From NCBI GenBank assembly GCA_036365455.1, contig JAWQUS010000022.1, positions 1,116,001 through 1,180,000 on the forward strand: 64,000 nt of DNA, in the 5' to 3' direction. Positions 54,139 through 64,000 of this stretch are shown here, one piece after another. Under the pieces are notes generated by a model. The model worked only from the letters and a program-made list of their open reading frames with translations, was not told the origin of the DNA and did no database searches. The translations under genes and the position numbers were made by a program. Each line of letters opens with the position of its first letter. Position 1 is the stretch's first letter. The DNA comes from Macrosoma leucophasiata (Eukaryota > Arthropoda > Insecta > Lepidoptera > Hedylidae).

Positions 54139-54562
54139 AAAGGAGATGTTGCGAGCTCGGCTCTAGTTCGTACACGTCCTTAAAAAATGGGTAAATTAAA
54201 GAAGAATCCGGAAAAAAATTCAATTAATTTATTCAAGAACAGATTTTAGAGTTACAGCCACATTTAATTCATACGATTTTATCATTTTCAACCATGTTCA
54301 ACATGGCGGCGATACAGCCGACGCTTGGGATTGTATGTAGATAAAACAAAACTAATGAAAATGTCAAAATGACATCGCCCGCCATATTCGCCATGTTGGT
54401 TTTGAGTTGCAATTCTAACTGCAAACAATGTTTTGTAACTGCAAACAAAGCTAAATAAGTGAAAATATGCAGTAAAAAACGTTTTTATATTCATTTTGCC
54501 TGTTAATGATACTGTGCATAATACGTGGCCGGATATCCATACATTTTTGCAACATCCCCTTT
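54139..54562 (-). mobile_element. MITE1 element, reverse
   Basis: Reverse copy with both ends (one mismatch in CAACATCCCCTTT). It starts 13 bp after the exon 13 donor. Confidence 0.8.
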
Positions 54563-54654
54563 AATGTCCACAATGTACGAAGATCGTAAAAACCTGCGAA
54601 ATTTTTTTTAACTAATTTTTAATTTCTACAATAAATTTTTGTTTGTGTCGGCAG

Positions 54655-54733
54655 AGTGTCGACAATAAACCCCCGCGACGTGGTGTCGGCGGAGGCCTAC
54701 GTGCTGTTCTACGAGCTGGCGCGGGACGCGTAG
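54655..54733 (+). CDS. Usp2: Usp2 coding exon 14 (C-terminus and stop)
   Basis: The acceptor AG is at 54653-54654. It encodes residues 863-888, RVSTINPRDVVSAEAYVLFY ending in ELARDA, and a TAG stop at 54731-54733. The AYVLFY strand is the normal end of the USP catalytic domain, so the protein has no C-terminal extension. Confidence 0.94.
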
Positions 54734-54790
54734 CGCTCCCGTAGCGCCCTCGTAGCGCCGCGCGTAGCTCACGGGTAGCAGATACGCAGG
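54734..54790 (+). other. Start of Usp2 3'UTR, GC-rich iterated segment
   Basis: Directly after the stop the sequence repeats variants of CGTAGCGC several times up to about 54780, then reaches CAGGTAGTTA near 54790, which could serve as a 3'UTR splice donor. The following sequence is an R2 SINE. Confidence 0.4.
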
Positions 54791-54793
54791 TAG

Positions 54794-54994
54794 TTAAAAA
54801 AAAATGCCTATACTCACAGCCTCACAGTAGGTGTAAACCTGTGTCGTGGGTGCCGCTGTACACATACAACACATACACAAACCCGAAACAAATATTTGTC
54901 ATGGTGCGGGGATCGAACGGGATCGAACCCGCGACCCTTCAAATCAAACGGTCATCTTGTGAGATGAGGTCCGCTGGACCAACCGGATCGTCAG
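54794..54994 (-). mobile_element. R2 tRNA-derived SINE
   Basis: Reverse copy just after the Usp2 stop codon, with small duplications around the B box (GGGATCGAACGGGATCGAACC). Confidence 0.8.
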
Positions 54995-55212
54995 TAAGTA
55001 TATACAAATAAATAAAATTTAAGTGTCTGTTTGTAATATAAAAATAAACGCTTTTTTTACTAAATGCATATGTATGTATACACGGTACATATACCAAACG
55101 AACAATTTTTGTCTGTCTGTCGGACTGTTACAACTTCTTCCAACTATTTACGGTAGAAGAACTGCGTAGCGAGACTTGTTCTTTTTACAAGTATTCTTTT
55201 TATGGGATAGCT

Positions 55213-55334
55213 ATTACAGGGTCATACATTGCCATCTAACCGGAACACGATAGTGCTGAACACTACCATTTGGCGGCTGATAGATTAGGTAATGCGGTGG
55301 TGCTTACGAACTCAAGCTCATACACTGGAACTTC
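55213..55334 (-). repeat. Family A 5' half fragment
   Basis: CATCTAACCGGAACACGATA to ACTCAAGCTCATACACTGGA, reverse. Confidence 0.6.
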
Positions 55335-55424
55335 TTCAGAAATTATAACAAACACTCACACATTCATTTATCTCTGCTTCGTGGATTACATGTGAGAAAG
55401 GCGAGGATCCCCTCCCCTCAAGGG

Positions 55425-56250
55425 TGTTGTCAAATGTGACGGTACATGTTAAGAAAATAGGAAAAAGCTGAAAAAGCGTCACGAAGGGGGAGGGCGGTGT
55501 CAAATGTGACGGTACCTGTTAAGAAAATAAGAAAAAGCTGAAAAAGCGACACGAAAGGGGTAGAGTGTTGTCAAATGTGACGGTACATGTTAAAAAAATA
55601 GGAAAAAGCTGAAAAAGCGACACGAAAGGGGAGGGGGGTGTCAAATGTGACGGTACATGTTAAGAAAATAGGAAAAAGCTGAAAAAGCGTCACGAAGGGG
55701 GAGGGCGGTGTCAAATGTGACGGTACCTGTTAAGAAAATAAGAAAAAGCTGAAAAAGCGACACGAAAGGGGTAGAGTGTTGTCAAATGTGACGGTACATG
55801 TTAAAAAAATAGGAAAAAGCTGAAAAAGCGACACGAAAGGGGAGGGGGGTGTCAAATGTGACGGTACATGTTAAGAAAATAGGAAAAAGCTGAAAAAGCG
55901 TCACGAAGGGGGAGGGCGGTGTCAAATGTGACGGTACCTGTTAAGAAAATAAGAAAAAGCTGAAAAAGCGACACGAAAGGGGTAGAGTGTTGTCAAATGT
56001 GACGGTACATGTTAAAAAAATAGGAAAAAGCTGAAAAAGCGACACGAAAGGGGAGGGGGGTGTCAAATGTGACGGTACATGTTAAGAAAATAGGAAAAAG
56101 CTGAAAAAGCGACACGAAAGGGGAGGGGGTGTCAAATGTGATGGTACATGTTAGGAAAAAGCGGAATAAAACGTGACAGAAGGGGAGGTGGGGGAAGGTG
56201 TTGTGAGCGGTACATGTTAAGAAGACAGGAAAAAGCGGAAAAGAGCGTGT
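55425..56250 (+). repeat. Minisatellite with higher-order 211-bp periodicity
   Basis: About 12 units of roughly 70 bp, each with CAAATGTGACGGTAC and GAAAAAGCTGAAAAAGCG. Three unit types, distinguished by GAAGGGGGAGGGCGG, GAAAGGGGTAGAGTG and GAAAGGGGAGGGGGG, recur in fixed order every 211 bp (first type at 55481, 55692 and 55903). The last units decay. Confidence 0.93.
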
Positions 56251-56589
56251 AGAAGGGAGAGGTGGGGAGTCCAAAACACCGATGTTGTCATCACGTCGGG
56301 GTCACCAATGTTGGTGTTGTTTCATCAGGGTCACCAATGTTGTGTTCTGTTGTAATAATTTTGCAGATAAATAAAAAGTCCGAATCTAATGGCAGAGTCT
56401 ATTGTCCAAACCCATTAATTACATCACACACAATATTAACAGAAGTACACTGGCTTACACAAGGGGAGCAGGACGACTGCGGGGCAAACGACATGCGCTA
56501 TGCACGCTTACAAAAACCTTACTCGACAAATTATAATGCATATAGTCCCTACAACCGACATTCTGCGTGACGTGATTAATAACGGCCAT

Positions 56590-57058
56590 TAATTTATTAG
56601 CTGGGTATGCAGGAAGGAGCATGAAAGTAAGTTGAACGCGGTCGAGATGAGATCTTTGCGCAAGATCTGCGGTGTATCACTCACCGATCGCGTTCGTAAC
56701 GAAGATGTAAGAAAGAGACTTTGTGTGAATGATAGTATCGGTGTAAAAATGAAAAAAGGCATGCTCCGATGGTTCGGGCATATAGAAAGAATGTCGAATG
56801 AGCGAATGACTAAACAGATATACAATGCGAATGTGGATGGTTGCAGAGGTCCAGGAAGACCAAGGCTGACCTACCATGACCAAATAGGTCGAGTTCTGTC
56901 TGATGGTGGGGTCAAAAGTCTTAGGAATCGGCGTGCATGTATGAAGAGAATGATGAAGGTAGACGAGGCACGAGAGGTTTGTCAGAACCGGGATGTCTGG
57001 CGCTCTACACTCTCTGCCTACCCCGTTAGGGACCTGGCGTGAAGATACATACATACAT
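56590..57058 (+). mobile_element. Non-LTR retrotransposon (LINE) 3' end
   Basis: The frame 56632-57042 reads MRSLRKICGVSLTDRVRNED, MLRWFGHIERMSNERMTKQI, GPGRPRLTYHDQIGRVLSDG and ends in a stop, the usual C-terminal region of insect LINE reverse transcriptase polyproteins. It ends GAAGATACATACATACATTA. The clade is not decided. Confidence 0.8.
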
Positions 57059-57102
57059 TAATATATTACGACCCCTAATATGTTATTTTATTTCTTTTTC
57101 AG

Positions 57103-57215
57103 ATTGTCACCCGCGGCATCCAGTCGAGTTGCGAATACGCTTATGTTGTAACTATAATAATTATTATTTTGTTTACGAAAAATGTGGGTAGCTGCATTTT
57201 AATACAGTTAAAACC
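57103..57215 (+). other. Putative 3'UTR exon of Usp2
   Basis: A good acceptor (long pyrimidine tract ending in AG at 57101-57102) precedes unique sequence with no open frame. It could receive a splice from about 54790, skipping the R2 SINE, the minisatellite and the LINE fragment. The 3' end is not defined, and no clear polyadenylation signal is pinned to it. Confidence 0.3.
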
Positions 57216-57221
57216 TAGTAC

Positions 57222-57490
57222 CTGGTTGACCGAGCTTCGCTCCGTGGCGATTAGTATGAATTGCATGTACGACTAACGTTAGTAGACTAACGGTTCTTCT
57301 ATTCATCAATAGATGGCGTTAGTCGTCGGTTATGAAGAAAATTTATTATTAACTCGGAACCGAGCTTTTCTTGGACCTGGAACCTAAATAAATCGATTTC
57401 TTGACCCGAAAAACCCCTAATCTGTAAGTTTCAAGATAATCGTTGGAGCCGTTTCCGAGATCTTGATTCTATATATATATACAAGAATTG
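57222..57490 (+). repeat. Helitron- or SINE-like dispersed repeat
   Basis: GGTTGACCGAGCTTCGCTCC, AATCGTTGGAGCCGTTTCCG and a TATATA run; this layout is common in lepidopteran introns. Borders uncertain. Confidence 0.4.
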
Positions 57491-57624
57491 CTCGTTTAAA
57501 GGTATTAGATTAAATGGACTATAACTCTATATAGGGTTAATTGAAATTAGCGCATCATCTCTTGAACGCAGCCCCTATAAATCAATTCCAGCAACATTTA
57601 TTCTGCGACTTTGTAAAATAAATA

Positions 57625-57945
57625 ATGTCCTCCGAACCGAATTTCGGTCACGGCGGCCATTCTCAACGGAGACTAGCCAACTGCGCGGGAGATATTATAG
57701 TGCACAAGTGTATGCGCAAGCACAGGTGTACTCTCTATTCCTTCACTCTCATAGTACGATGGGACGGCCATCCGACACGACCGGAGGGAGATCGGGCGCA
57801 GGAGCGACGGCTTTACGTGCTCTCCGAGGCACGACCAGACTCCGGGCTACTTCTGGGAATTTCCTCACAGAAACAATCCAATATCAGATTTTCCCGACCT
57901 GGGGATCGAACCCAGGACCTCAGGCTTCGAGGCGGTCAAACTAAA
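57625..57945 (-). mobile_element. R13 tRNA-derived SINE-like element
   Basis: Read on the minus strand it starts with a tRNA-like B-box region (GGTCCTGGGTTCGATCCCC) and continues with a GC-rich body (AGAGCACGTAAAGCCGTCGC). The open frames seen on the plus strand are by-products of its GC content. Confidence 0.55.
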
Positions 57946-57984
57946 AAATTAAAAATAAAATACTAAAATGAAATAAATAGTTTA

Positions 57985-58147
57985 TAGTGGTACCTCGAAG
58001 TTTGTTTGGTAATGTGCCCGGAGATGTCAATGGACTCTCCACATGGGCCAAAACGTAACCGGCGAATCGTGGGTGTTTGCATGTATGATTAAATGCATGC
58101 ATTTACCTCTGCCTACCCCTTCGGGAATTACAGGCGTGAAGTTACGA
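57985..58147 (+). repeat. R4 SINE, 3' half
   Basis: Only the body and end of R4 remain (GTGCCCGGAGATGTCAATGG to GGCGTGAAGTTACG). Confidence 0.7.
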
Positions 58148-58194
58148 TTACGTAGATTATAAAATTTTCAATTTTCCTATATAAAAAATATTTT

Positions 58195-58305
58195 TTGCCG
58201 CTGAAGTGGCATTTACTCTGCGCGTAGGTATGCCACGCACCTTGCCTAAGCAAAATGTCGCCGCGAGCAGCGGTAAGCGGGGATGAATAACGCAGCGGCA
58301 AAAAA
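58195..58305 (+). repeat. R8 dispersed repeat
   Basis: Partner of 15650-15830. Confidence 0.5.
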
Positions 58306-58369
58306 AAAATGTTGATTAATTTTTTTATCAATTTTATCAAGATATTATATCAATATTTCTATAGTGTGT

Positions 58370-58690
58370 GATGGGTGACCGCCAGTGGCAAATTGAAATG
58401 CGCGTTTCCGTGCTTCGGAGGGCACGTTAAGCCGTCGGTCCCGGTTGCTATCGATAGATAGCAGTCGTTAAACCTTGCCGGAAGCCTTATGGGCGGTTTG
58501 AAAACATCCGACAGCGGGTTGGTCACTAACCCGTATCTCCACCAACCCGCATTAGAGCAGCGTGGTGGAGTAAGCTCCAGGCCTTCTCCCCTTTCCTCCC
58601 AGCTTCCGAGCCTCTCCACTTTTTGTGCCTAAAAATGGGAGAGGCTCGTGCCCTGCAGTGGGACGTATAATGGGTTGCCATTATTATTAT
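58370..58690 (-). repeat. R5 dispersed repeat
   Basis: Reverse copy with a short tandem expansion near 58590-58640, ending AGTGGGACGTATAATGGG. Confidence 0.75.
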
Positions 58691-59009
58691 GATTATATCA
58701 AGATTAGTAAAAAGTTGTTGAAGAAATGTTTATTTATTTATTTCTTATCGTACACCAAATAGAGACAATTTACATAGACAACAGTAAAATAAGTACAGTA
58801 TGTGGCCTTATCGCTCAGGTAGCGATTTGCCAACCTTGCTTAAAGGATCACAATTTTTTTTTTAATTATTTTTTTTTTTTTTTATAATTTATTCATGACC
58901 ATAGATACAGAGTCTTTCAGTCGTATACATATTGAATTTCACATTTCTTTAAATTAATGAATATCCATATGGAAGATGACGATGATTAAATGCTTCCATG
59001 AGGAATATG

Positions 59010-59262
59010 ATGAGATGATGGGATGGCTCCAGTAAAGCGATGGGGACTTTACTAGGAGTATTTACGAAGTTTTGGAGGCAATACGAAAAATCACTTTTCA
59101 CTTCATAATATCACTTTCATACACCCGTGAACATTATCGAATGCTTTATGATAAAAATTCCACCATTTTTACACATAAAAACGCGACTATACACAAATTT
59201 CCGAAAATAATATCACGCAGCGACACAGCTCTTTTCCGCGTTCCCGCCAAAACTCCTCACAA
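59010..59262 (-). repeat. R9 repeat, diverged
   Basis: CCAGTAAAGCGATGGGGAC, AAGTTTTGGAGGCAATACG and TTCCCGCCAAAACTCC match the R9 copies at lower identity. Confidence 0.6.
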
Positions 59263-59327
59263 ATTTAAAAGTCGGTAGGGTGTACATACTTAATGTAACA
59301 ACTGTGTAACATACAATACACAAATAA

Positions 59328-59643
59328 TTTTTTTTTTTTTATGTAATGTAAGTGGCAAACAAGCATGCAGTTCACATTGATGTTAAGTGATGACTGCAGC
59401 CTATAGACACCCACATGAAGACCAAGGCCAAAATGCAGATGCGTTACCACTCCTGAGGCCTAAGGTGTTATGCCTCTGTGCCGGAAATTACAGGGCCGTA
59501 CATTACCACCTGACCGGAACACGATAGTGCTGAACACTACCATTTAGCGGCAAGTAAATTAGGTAATGCGGTGGTGCCTACGCCCGCGAGCTCCGTCACT
59601 GGAGCTCTACCACCAGTATAGTGGTAGAGCTCCAGTGACGGAG
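59328..59643. mobile_element. Family A copy with inverted terminal partner
   Basis: A full-length reverse copy (59328-59617) is followed by 25 bp of a forward family A start (GTGGTAGAGCTCCAGTGACG), making a short palindrome at the junction. Confidence 0.83.
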
Positions 59644-59901
59644 TGGTAGTATAATGTCATAAATACAAATAAACCAAATGTTGTTGGGATTGAGGTACAG
59701 AGGCTGCCTGCAAGAGGTGATGCATTTCAATTAATCCTGTATTTAGCACACTTTATAATTTACATTTGGTTATGTATTAAATTCATCAAGTCTTGTATGT
59801 AATTCGCATATCCACAGTTAAAATTTTACTTCAAAATCACTCATTTTCATTTGGTATAGATAAATTTATGCTAAATATAACCTAACTAACCTAACCTTTG
59901 T

Positions 59902-60188
59902 ACTGGTGGTAGAGCTCCAGTGACGGAGCTCGCGGGCGTAGGCACCACCGCATTACCTAATATACTTGCCGCTAAATGGTAGTGTTCAGCACTATCGTGT
60001 TCCGGTCAGGTGGTAATGTACGGCCCTGTAATTTCCGGCACAGAGGCATAACACCTAATGCCTCAGTAGTGGCAGCGCATCTGCATTTTGACCTCTGGTC
60101 ATTGTGTGGGTGTCTATAGGCTGCAGTCTTCACTTAACATGAATGTGAAGTGCATGCTTGTTTGCCACTTTTATTACATAAAAAAAAA
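59902..60188 (+). mobile_element. Family A SINE-like, full length
   Basis: Complete copy from ACTGGTGGTAGAGC to poly-A. Confidence 0.85.
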
Positions 60189-60324
60189 CAACATTTTTTT
60201 TTATTAAACAAACGTTAATTCTTACAAAAGTACTAATTTTTTAGAATTTGAACTTATCAAGTTCGATTATATTTAATTGAGCAGCTATTATTTATGTTAT
60301 TGAATTTTTTTTTTTTTTTTGTTG

Positions 60325-60380
60325 TTATGGCATCGCTATTACGCATATTGCCAGTGTCAAGTAAAACGATATTTCGTAAT
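60325..60380 (+). repeat. R10 short repeat
   Basis: GGCATCGCTATTACGCATAT, TGCCAGTGTCAAGTAAAACG; also at 25615-25665 and, reversed, at 23684-23722. Confidence 0.65.
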
Positions 60381-60710
60381 TATTGAATTTTAAAAGATGC
60401 CCATGGAAGCTTAATTATATTAATTATACTCAAAACACCGATCTAGTCACCACAGATAATGAAATCAGTATTACAAAATGTTCCTGCTATGCACTCGAAT
60501 ATCCATCCATAAAAACTACCTCCTAGAATTATACAATGTGTAAATTAATGAAGAAATAATATTTAAGCGTATTAATATACATCGTTTCCACAATCAAAGG
60601 GCAAACTATCGACATCCATAGCACTATATTTATTTTCCATACAATTTTTATTTATTAAAAAAATACAATTGTGAAAAAATTGTACAACCTTAAACAAAGA
60701 CGGACTTTTC

Positions 60711-60930
60711 GACGACCCGGTTAGTCCAGCGGTGTGAGAGACTGTTTGATTCGAAGGGTCGCGGGTTCGATCCACACACCGGGACAAATATTTGTATGGC
60801 CTACAGATATTTGTTTCGGGTCTGGGTGTTTGTGTATGTGCTGTATGTGTACAACGGCACCCACGACACAGGTTTATACCTACTGTGGGGCTGTGAGTGT
60901 AAGCGTATTTTATTTTATTTTTTTTTTTAC
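60711..60930 (+). mobile_element. R2 tRNA-derived SINE
   Basis: Full-length copy with the head at 60711 and a T-rich tail. The region around the anticodon is shortened. Confidence 0.85.
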
Positions 60931-61282
60931 TTGCGCGAAGTCGTATCGGCGTTGTCGCGTCGGCGCGGTTAGAAGTGACGTCAAACAGGGCTGATACTCA
61001 AAACTTTTGAGCTAAACTTTGAGTTTGATTTTCTCCTAAACTATATCCCTATCAATTGCCTGATTAGCACTAATGTATGAAACACTATGGAAGCAATTTA
61101 CCCGGTAAGATTTATTTCTTCATTATTTTACACATTGTTTACACAAATGGCAATCTATCGACATCCACAGCGCTTTTTTCATTCTCCATACTATGTTTAT
61201 TAATAATTGTACAACCCTAAACAAACACAGTCTTGCGAGGTCACATAATAACGTTTTCAGAAACACCCTATTTTGTACTCAT

Positions 61283-61590
61283 AGAGCAACACGGGCCACC
61301 GGCCGCGGCGGGCCGGAGGAGAGAAGCCATAGCGTTCATTACCGATGCAAAACAGTCATTATTTTTTGCGGGGAGAACTACGTGTGATGTACACACACTA
61401 CAAAAATCGTCTATTACTACGAAACTCACACCTTGACTGTAACAAAATACATTAACAATTTCACGCACACATTTAATCATCTGGGCGACAGGCGTTGGAC
61501 CACTTGGGCTTGTACTTTGACAGAAAGCCTGCATATGGCTACTCCCCTCCGGTCCGCCGCGGCCGGTGGCCTGTGTTGCTTTATTTTTGT
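61283..61590 (-). repeat. R7 dispersed repeat, full length
   Basis: Bounded by AGAGCAACACGGGCCACC and GGCCGGTGGCCTGTGTTGC, an inverted repeat of about 30 bp; the body contains TTACCGATGCAAAACAGTCA and CACTTGGGCTTGTACTTTGA. The inverted ends suggest a DNA transposon-like element of about 300 bp. Confidence 0.65.
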
Positions 61591-61599
61591 ACTGTCTTA

Positions 61600-63990
61600 T
61601 TCATTTCTGATCTATGAAGAAGAGACTGACATCAAAACACGGCTGTTGCTTAAAACTTTTGAGCAAAACTAACCTCGATTTTCTCCAGAACTACGTTTAT
61701 TAAATACCTAATTATTACTACTAAATAAAAACACTACCGGAACGATACACCTCTTCAATTTTATTGCTTCATTATTTAACACATTGTTGTATTTTTTTTG
61801 ACAGAGAAAATTGACAGTTGTTATTAAATAATGTCTAATTCGATAAACAGATGGTCGTAGGTGGACCTACGTTCGGCTTCCCTACTACTATATAGACTTG
61901 CATCACGGACGCATTTAAGTCTCGCGCGTACATAGTATTATTTCATATGCAACACAAACTCATTAATACTGCATAAATCGAATAAATTTATTCGTATTTC
62001 TTTATAGTTACAACATATGCGAGTTGCGTTTATATTGATAAATAAAATAAATGTAAATAATACATAATAGTTTTTATTTATTATAATAATAATAAATGGC
62101 GTGTGTGTGCGATTGGTGGCGTGTTAGTTGTATATTATTGGTACAGCAGTGAGCGTGGTCGACTCCTTTATAAAGTTATAAATACAGTGAAGTAAGAAAG
62201 AGACACACATTGCGGGTAGCTGTCTTTCATTCTCTTCATACAGATTAAAAATATGTAAGTTGCTGGCTGTATAGTTTTAATCTCCCTATTGAGTTGTAGT
62301 AAAAGTAGAATTTTATCTGTGATGAAGGTACCAATTGGATCATACAAAAATATATCTTGATATAATATTTTGTGGTTTAAAATCTCATATGAAATTCAAT
62401 TAATTCGGCTTAGTCTGACTGACATAAAATATGTACTCAGTTTCACCCGTACTTGAAGATTTTGATCAATGCATAAATAATATATTTACGTTTATTATTA
62501 TTAGTTAATTTTATTACAAATTATGTTAAAAACTCTGTTAATTTACTGACTGTTTTTTTTTCATTAATCATAGGCTTTCGCGAGGTATACTCATTGAAAT
62601 AAATATATTATTACGAATTCATCTCGTGTATTTTTATACTTAAATGGTATTTCAAACACAGTTTAAGAAGTAAACAAATATGCCATAAAGACTATACCAC
62701 ACTACTGCACCAGTAATCTCAAATATCACCTCAACCAACGTACGCGAGTCTGGTGTGTAGCTTGCTTTAATTAATTTGCGTGGAATGAAGTGAAGTGCAA
62801 ATGTTAATATATTGTATCTATGTATACGCCGCCTTGGTTTTGATCTCCGATATTAACACTTATAATAGGACCTACTTATGCAAGGGGGGCCCAATCCACA
62901 AACATGCCGAAATCGATTTAAGTAATTTAAGATCATAAGTTCTTAATTCGATTTTGGATTGGTTCCTTCTCGTATTAATAGGCCCAATAAATCTCGTATT
63001 TTTTCATAATAACTGCTATATATGAGTAGATAGGCAATACATATGAAAACTTTATTAGTGCGATTCAGGGCTTTAGATTTCTACAAGTTTTGACAAGTAC
63101 GTGTACAGATGGCGCTGTATGTATGTTACAATAAAAGTGCATAATATAAATAATAAATCTGCTGTAATACATATAATGTCTGTTATTATTCATATTTTTT
63201 TCGTTGTACAAACTGTTTTTGATCTTATTATAAATATCTCTTGCATAAATTAAGGAGAGGAAAGTGTATTGTTAACCAATTGTATTTTTTCGGAGATCAA
63301 AACCAATTGGTATCGTTCCTAACTAAGTTGAGCGCTGAATGGTGAAATAAATTATCAATAATGAATTGATCATTCAAAAATGAACCTTATTTATTTAAAT
63401 TTTCGAAGATTTATAGAAAAAAAAACGAAAATTGTTAGCCTATGTAGCCAATCTTGCCTGATCAATTTTGCGAACGAATGGAATCGTACTTAATTATTTA
63501 ATACATATGTATTAAAGATACATTTTTTATACCTCAATTGATGGTTACCATAGCAACGCAAGTGTCAACACAAAAAATTGACCACATTTTGGAATTATTT
63601 ACCGCGCTTCAAGAATAACATCAGTTAATGAACTTTAATTCACATATTGTAGAAATTAAAACTCCCAAACTTCTTCATACACCCGACGTTTCTGTCGCTT
63701 TCCAGCTACCGTGGTCACGGTAGCTGGAAAGCGACCGAATTTTAAATCATTCATCGAAATTTAATTCACATTTCAGCGCTTAAACTAATGTGAAATAAAT
63801 GTAATTCTATTATATGTCATCACGCCCGTCCATTGTAGATGTTTCTAAAATATATTATTTACCTATTTGTCTATGGTAATGTCGGTGTGATGGTAGATAT
63901 TTTACATGTATTACCAGGTATGAAGATGAGGATTCTACCTTAGTCGTAGTTATACCGTGTTTAGCATCGTTGAGAGAAAAAGAGACAGAT
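61600..63990 (+). other. Downstream flank without recognised genes
   Basis: AT-rich and almost free of the repeat families above. It contains a 15-bp inverted pair (62836-62850 and 63290-63304) and a Penelope-type palindrome at 63694-63735. It could hold a long Usp2 3'UTR or intergenic DNA; no frame supports a second gene. Confidence 0.45.
63694..63735. repeat. Perfect 20-bp inverted repeat from a Penelope-type end
   Basis: Arms 63694-63713 and 63716-63735 pair perfectly around two bases. The sequence (CTTTCCAGCTACCGTG, CGACGTTTC) resembles the noncoding end of the Penelope-like fragments at 16795 and 45640. Confidence 0.85.
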
Positions 63991-64000
63991 AGACACAAAC

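Larger units (their letters stand above)
7948..54733 (+). other. Usp2: Usp2-like ubiquitin-specific protease gene (coding span, 14 exons)
   Basis: This is a cysteine protease that removes ubiquitin from proteins, USP family (peptidase C19), USP2/USP21 type. Joining the 14 exons listed separately gives 2667 nt, 888 codons plus stop, with every donor and acceptor GT/AG and all phases matching. Residues 1-510 are rich in Ser, Thr, Lys and Glu and look disordered, with a PEST-like acidic stretch before residue 510. The catalytic domain runs from about 547 to 885. It has the Cys box [13 protein letters not shown] with Cys558, the QQDAQEF motif, zinc-finger pairs Cys710/Cys713 and Cys760/Cys763, the motif VLVLHLKRF, the His box SGHYTAYCK with His843, and Asn860 followed by Asp861. 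Domain length matches the roughly 340 residues usual for USP2. All catalytic residues are present, so it should be active. Assignment to USP2 rather than USP21 or USP8 rests on overall motif resemblance. The N-terminal half is not recognisably conserved by eye. Confidence 0.88.

Noticed and set aside
55425..56250. CRISPR-like regular repeat array
   Set aside because: Units are contiguous with no unique spacers, and the genome is an animal's; it is a minisatellite.
57625..57966. 113-codon GC-rich frame as a gene
   Set aside because: It overlaps a tRNA-derived repeat (R13) and a second frame of similar length; no domain is visible.
61600..63990. Second gene downstream of Usp2
   Set aside because: No frame longer than about 60 codons outside repeats, and no conserved motif seen on either strand.

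Overview
The window is intron-rich, AT-rich animal DNA, most probably from a moth or butterfly. That assignment rests on the mixture of repeats: mariner, Helitron-like elements ending CTAG, 3' ends of RTE-type LINEs, Penelope-like fragments, hAT-type MITEs and several tRNA-derived SINE families. No bacterial or organellar genes are visible.

One protein-coding gene can be reconstructed with confidence. It lies on the + strand and encodes a USP-family deubiquitinase of the USP2/USP21 type (Usp2-like). Fourteen coding exons (7948 to 54733) join with consistent phases into an 888-codon reading frame. Exons 1-4 encode a disordered N-terminal half of about 510 residues. Exons 6-14 encode the complete catalytic domain: Cys box (Cys558), two CxxC zinc-binding pairs (710/713 and 760/763), His box (His843) and the catalytic Asn (Asn860). 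A noncoding first exon ending at 1791, with CRE palindromes and an E-box, is the likely promoter end. A 3'UTR exon near 57103 is likely. Intron 4 is about 25 kb and contains a possible alternative first coding exon (35047-35221) with a predicted membrane segment.

Layout: 1-1140 repeats and flank; 1141-1791 putative promoter and 5'UTR exon; 1792-7911 intron with a mariner copy; 7912-14325 N-terminal exons 1-4; 14326-39614 repeat-filled intron 4, including two adjacent large inverted repeats (31562-33985), a tandem trio of Helitron-like elements and nested LINE/Penelope/mariner insertions; 39615-54733 catalytic exons 5-14, with transposons close to several splice sites; 54734-57200 3'UTR and a higher-order minisatellite; 57200-61600 repeats; 61600-64000 AT-rich sequence in which I recognise nothing.

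The repeats fall into families named here for cross-reference. A = poly-A-tailed SINE-like family of about 290 bp. R2, R3 and R4 = tRNA-derived SINE-like families. R5 to R13 = other dispersed repeats. MITE1 = elements ending AAAGGAGATGTTGC. HLE = Helitron-like element. The notable points are how tightly insertions crowd the Usp2 splice sites, a broken partial duplication of exon 9, a duplicated exon 5 acceptor, a composite hAT-type MITE with perfect 8-bp target duplications, and the paired palindromes.
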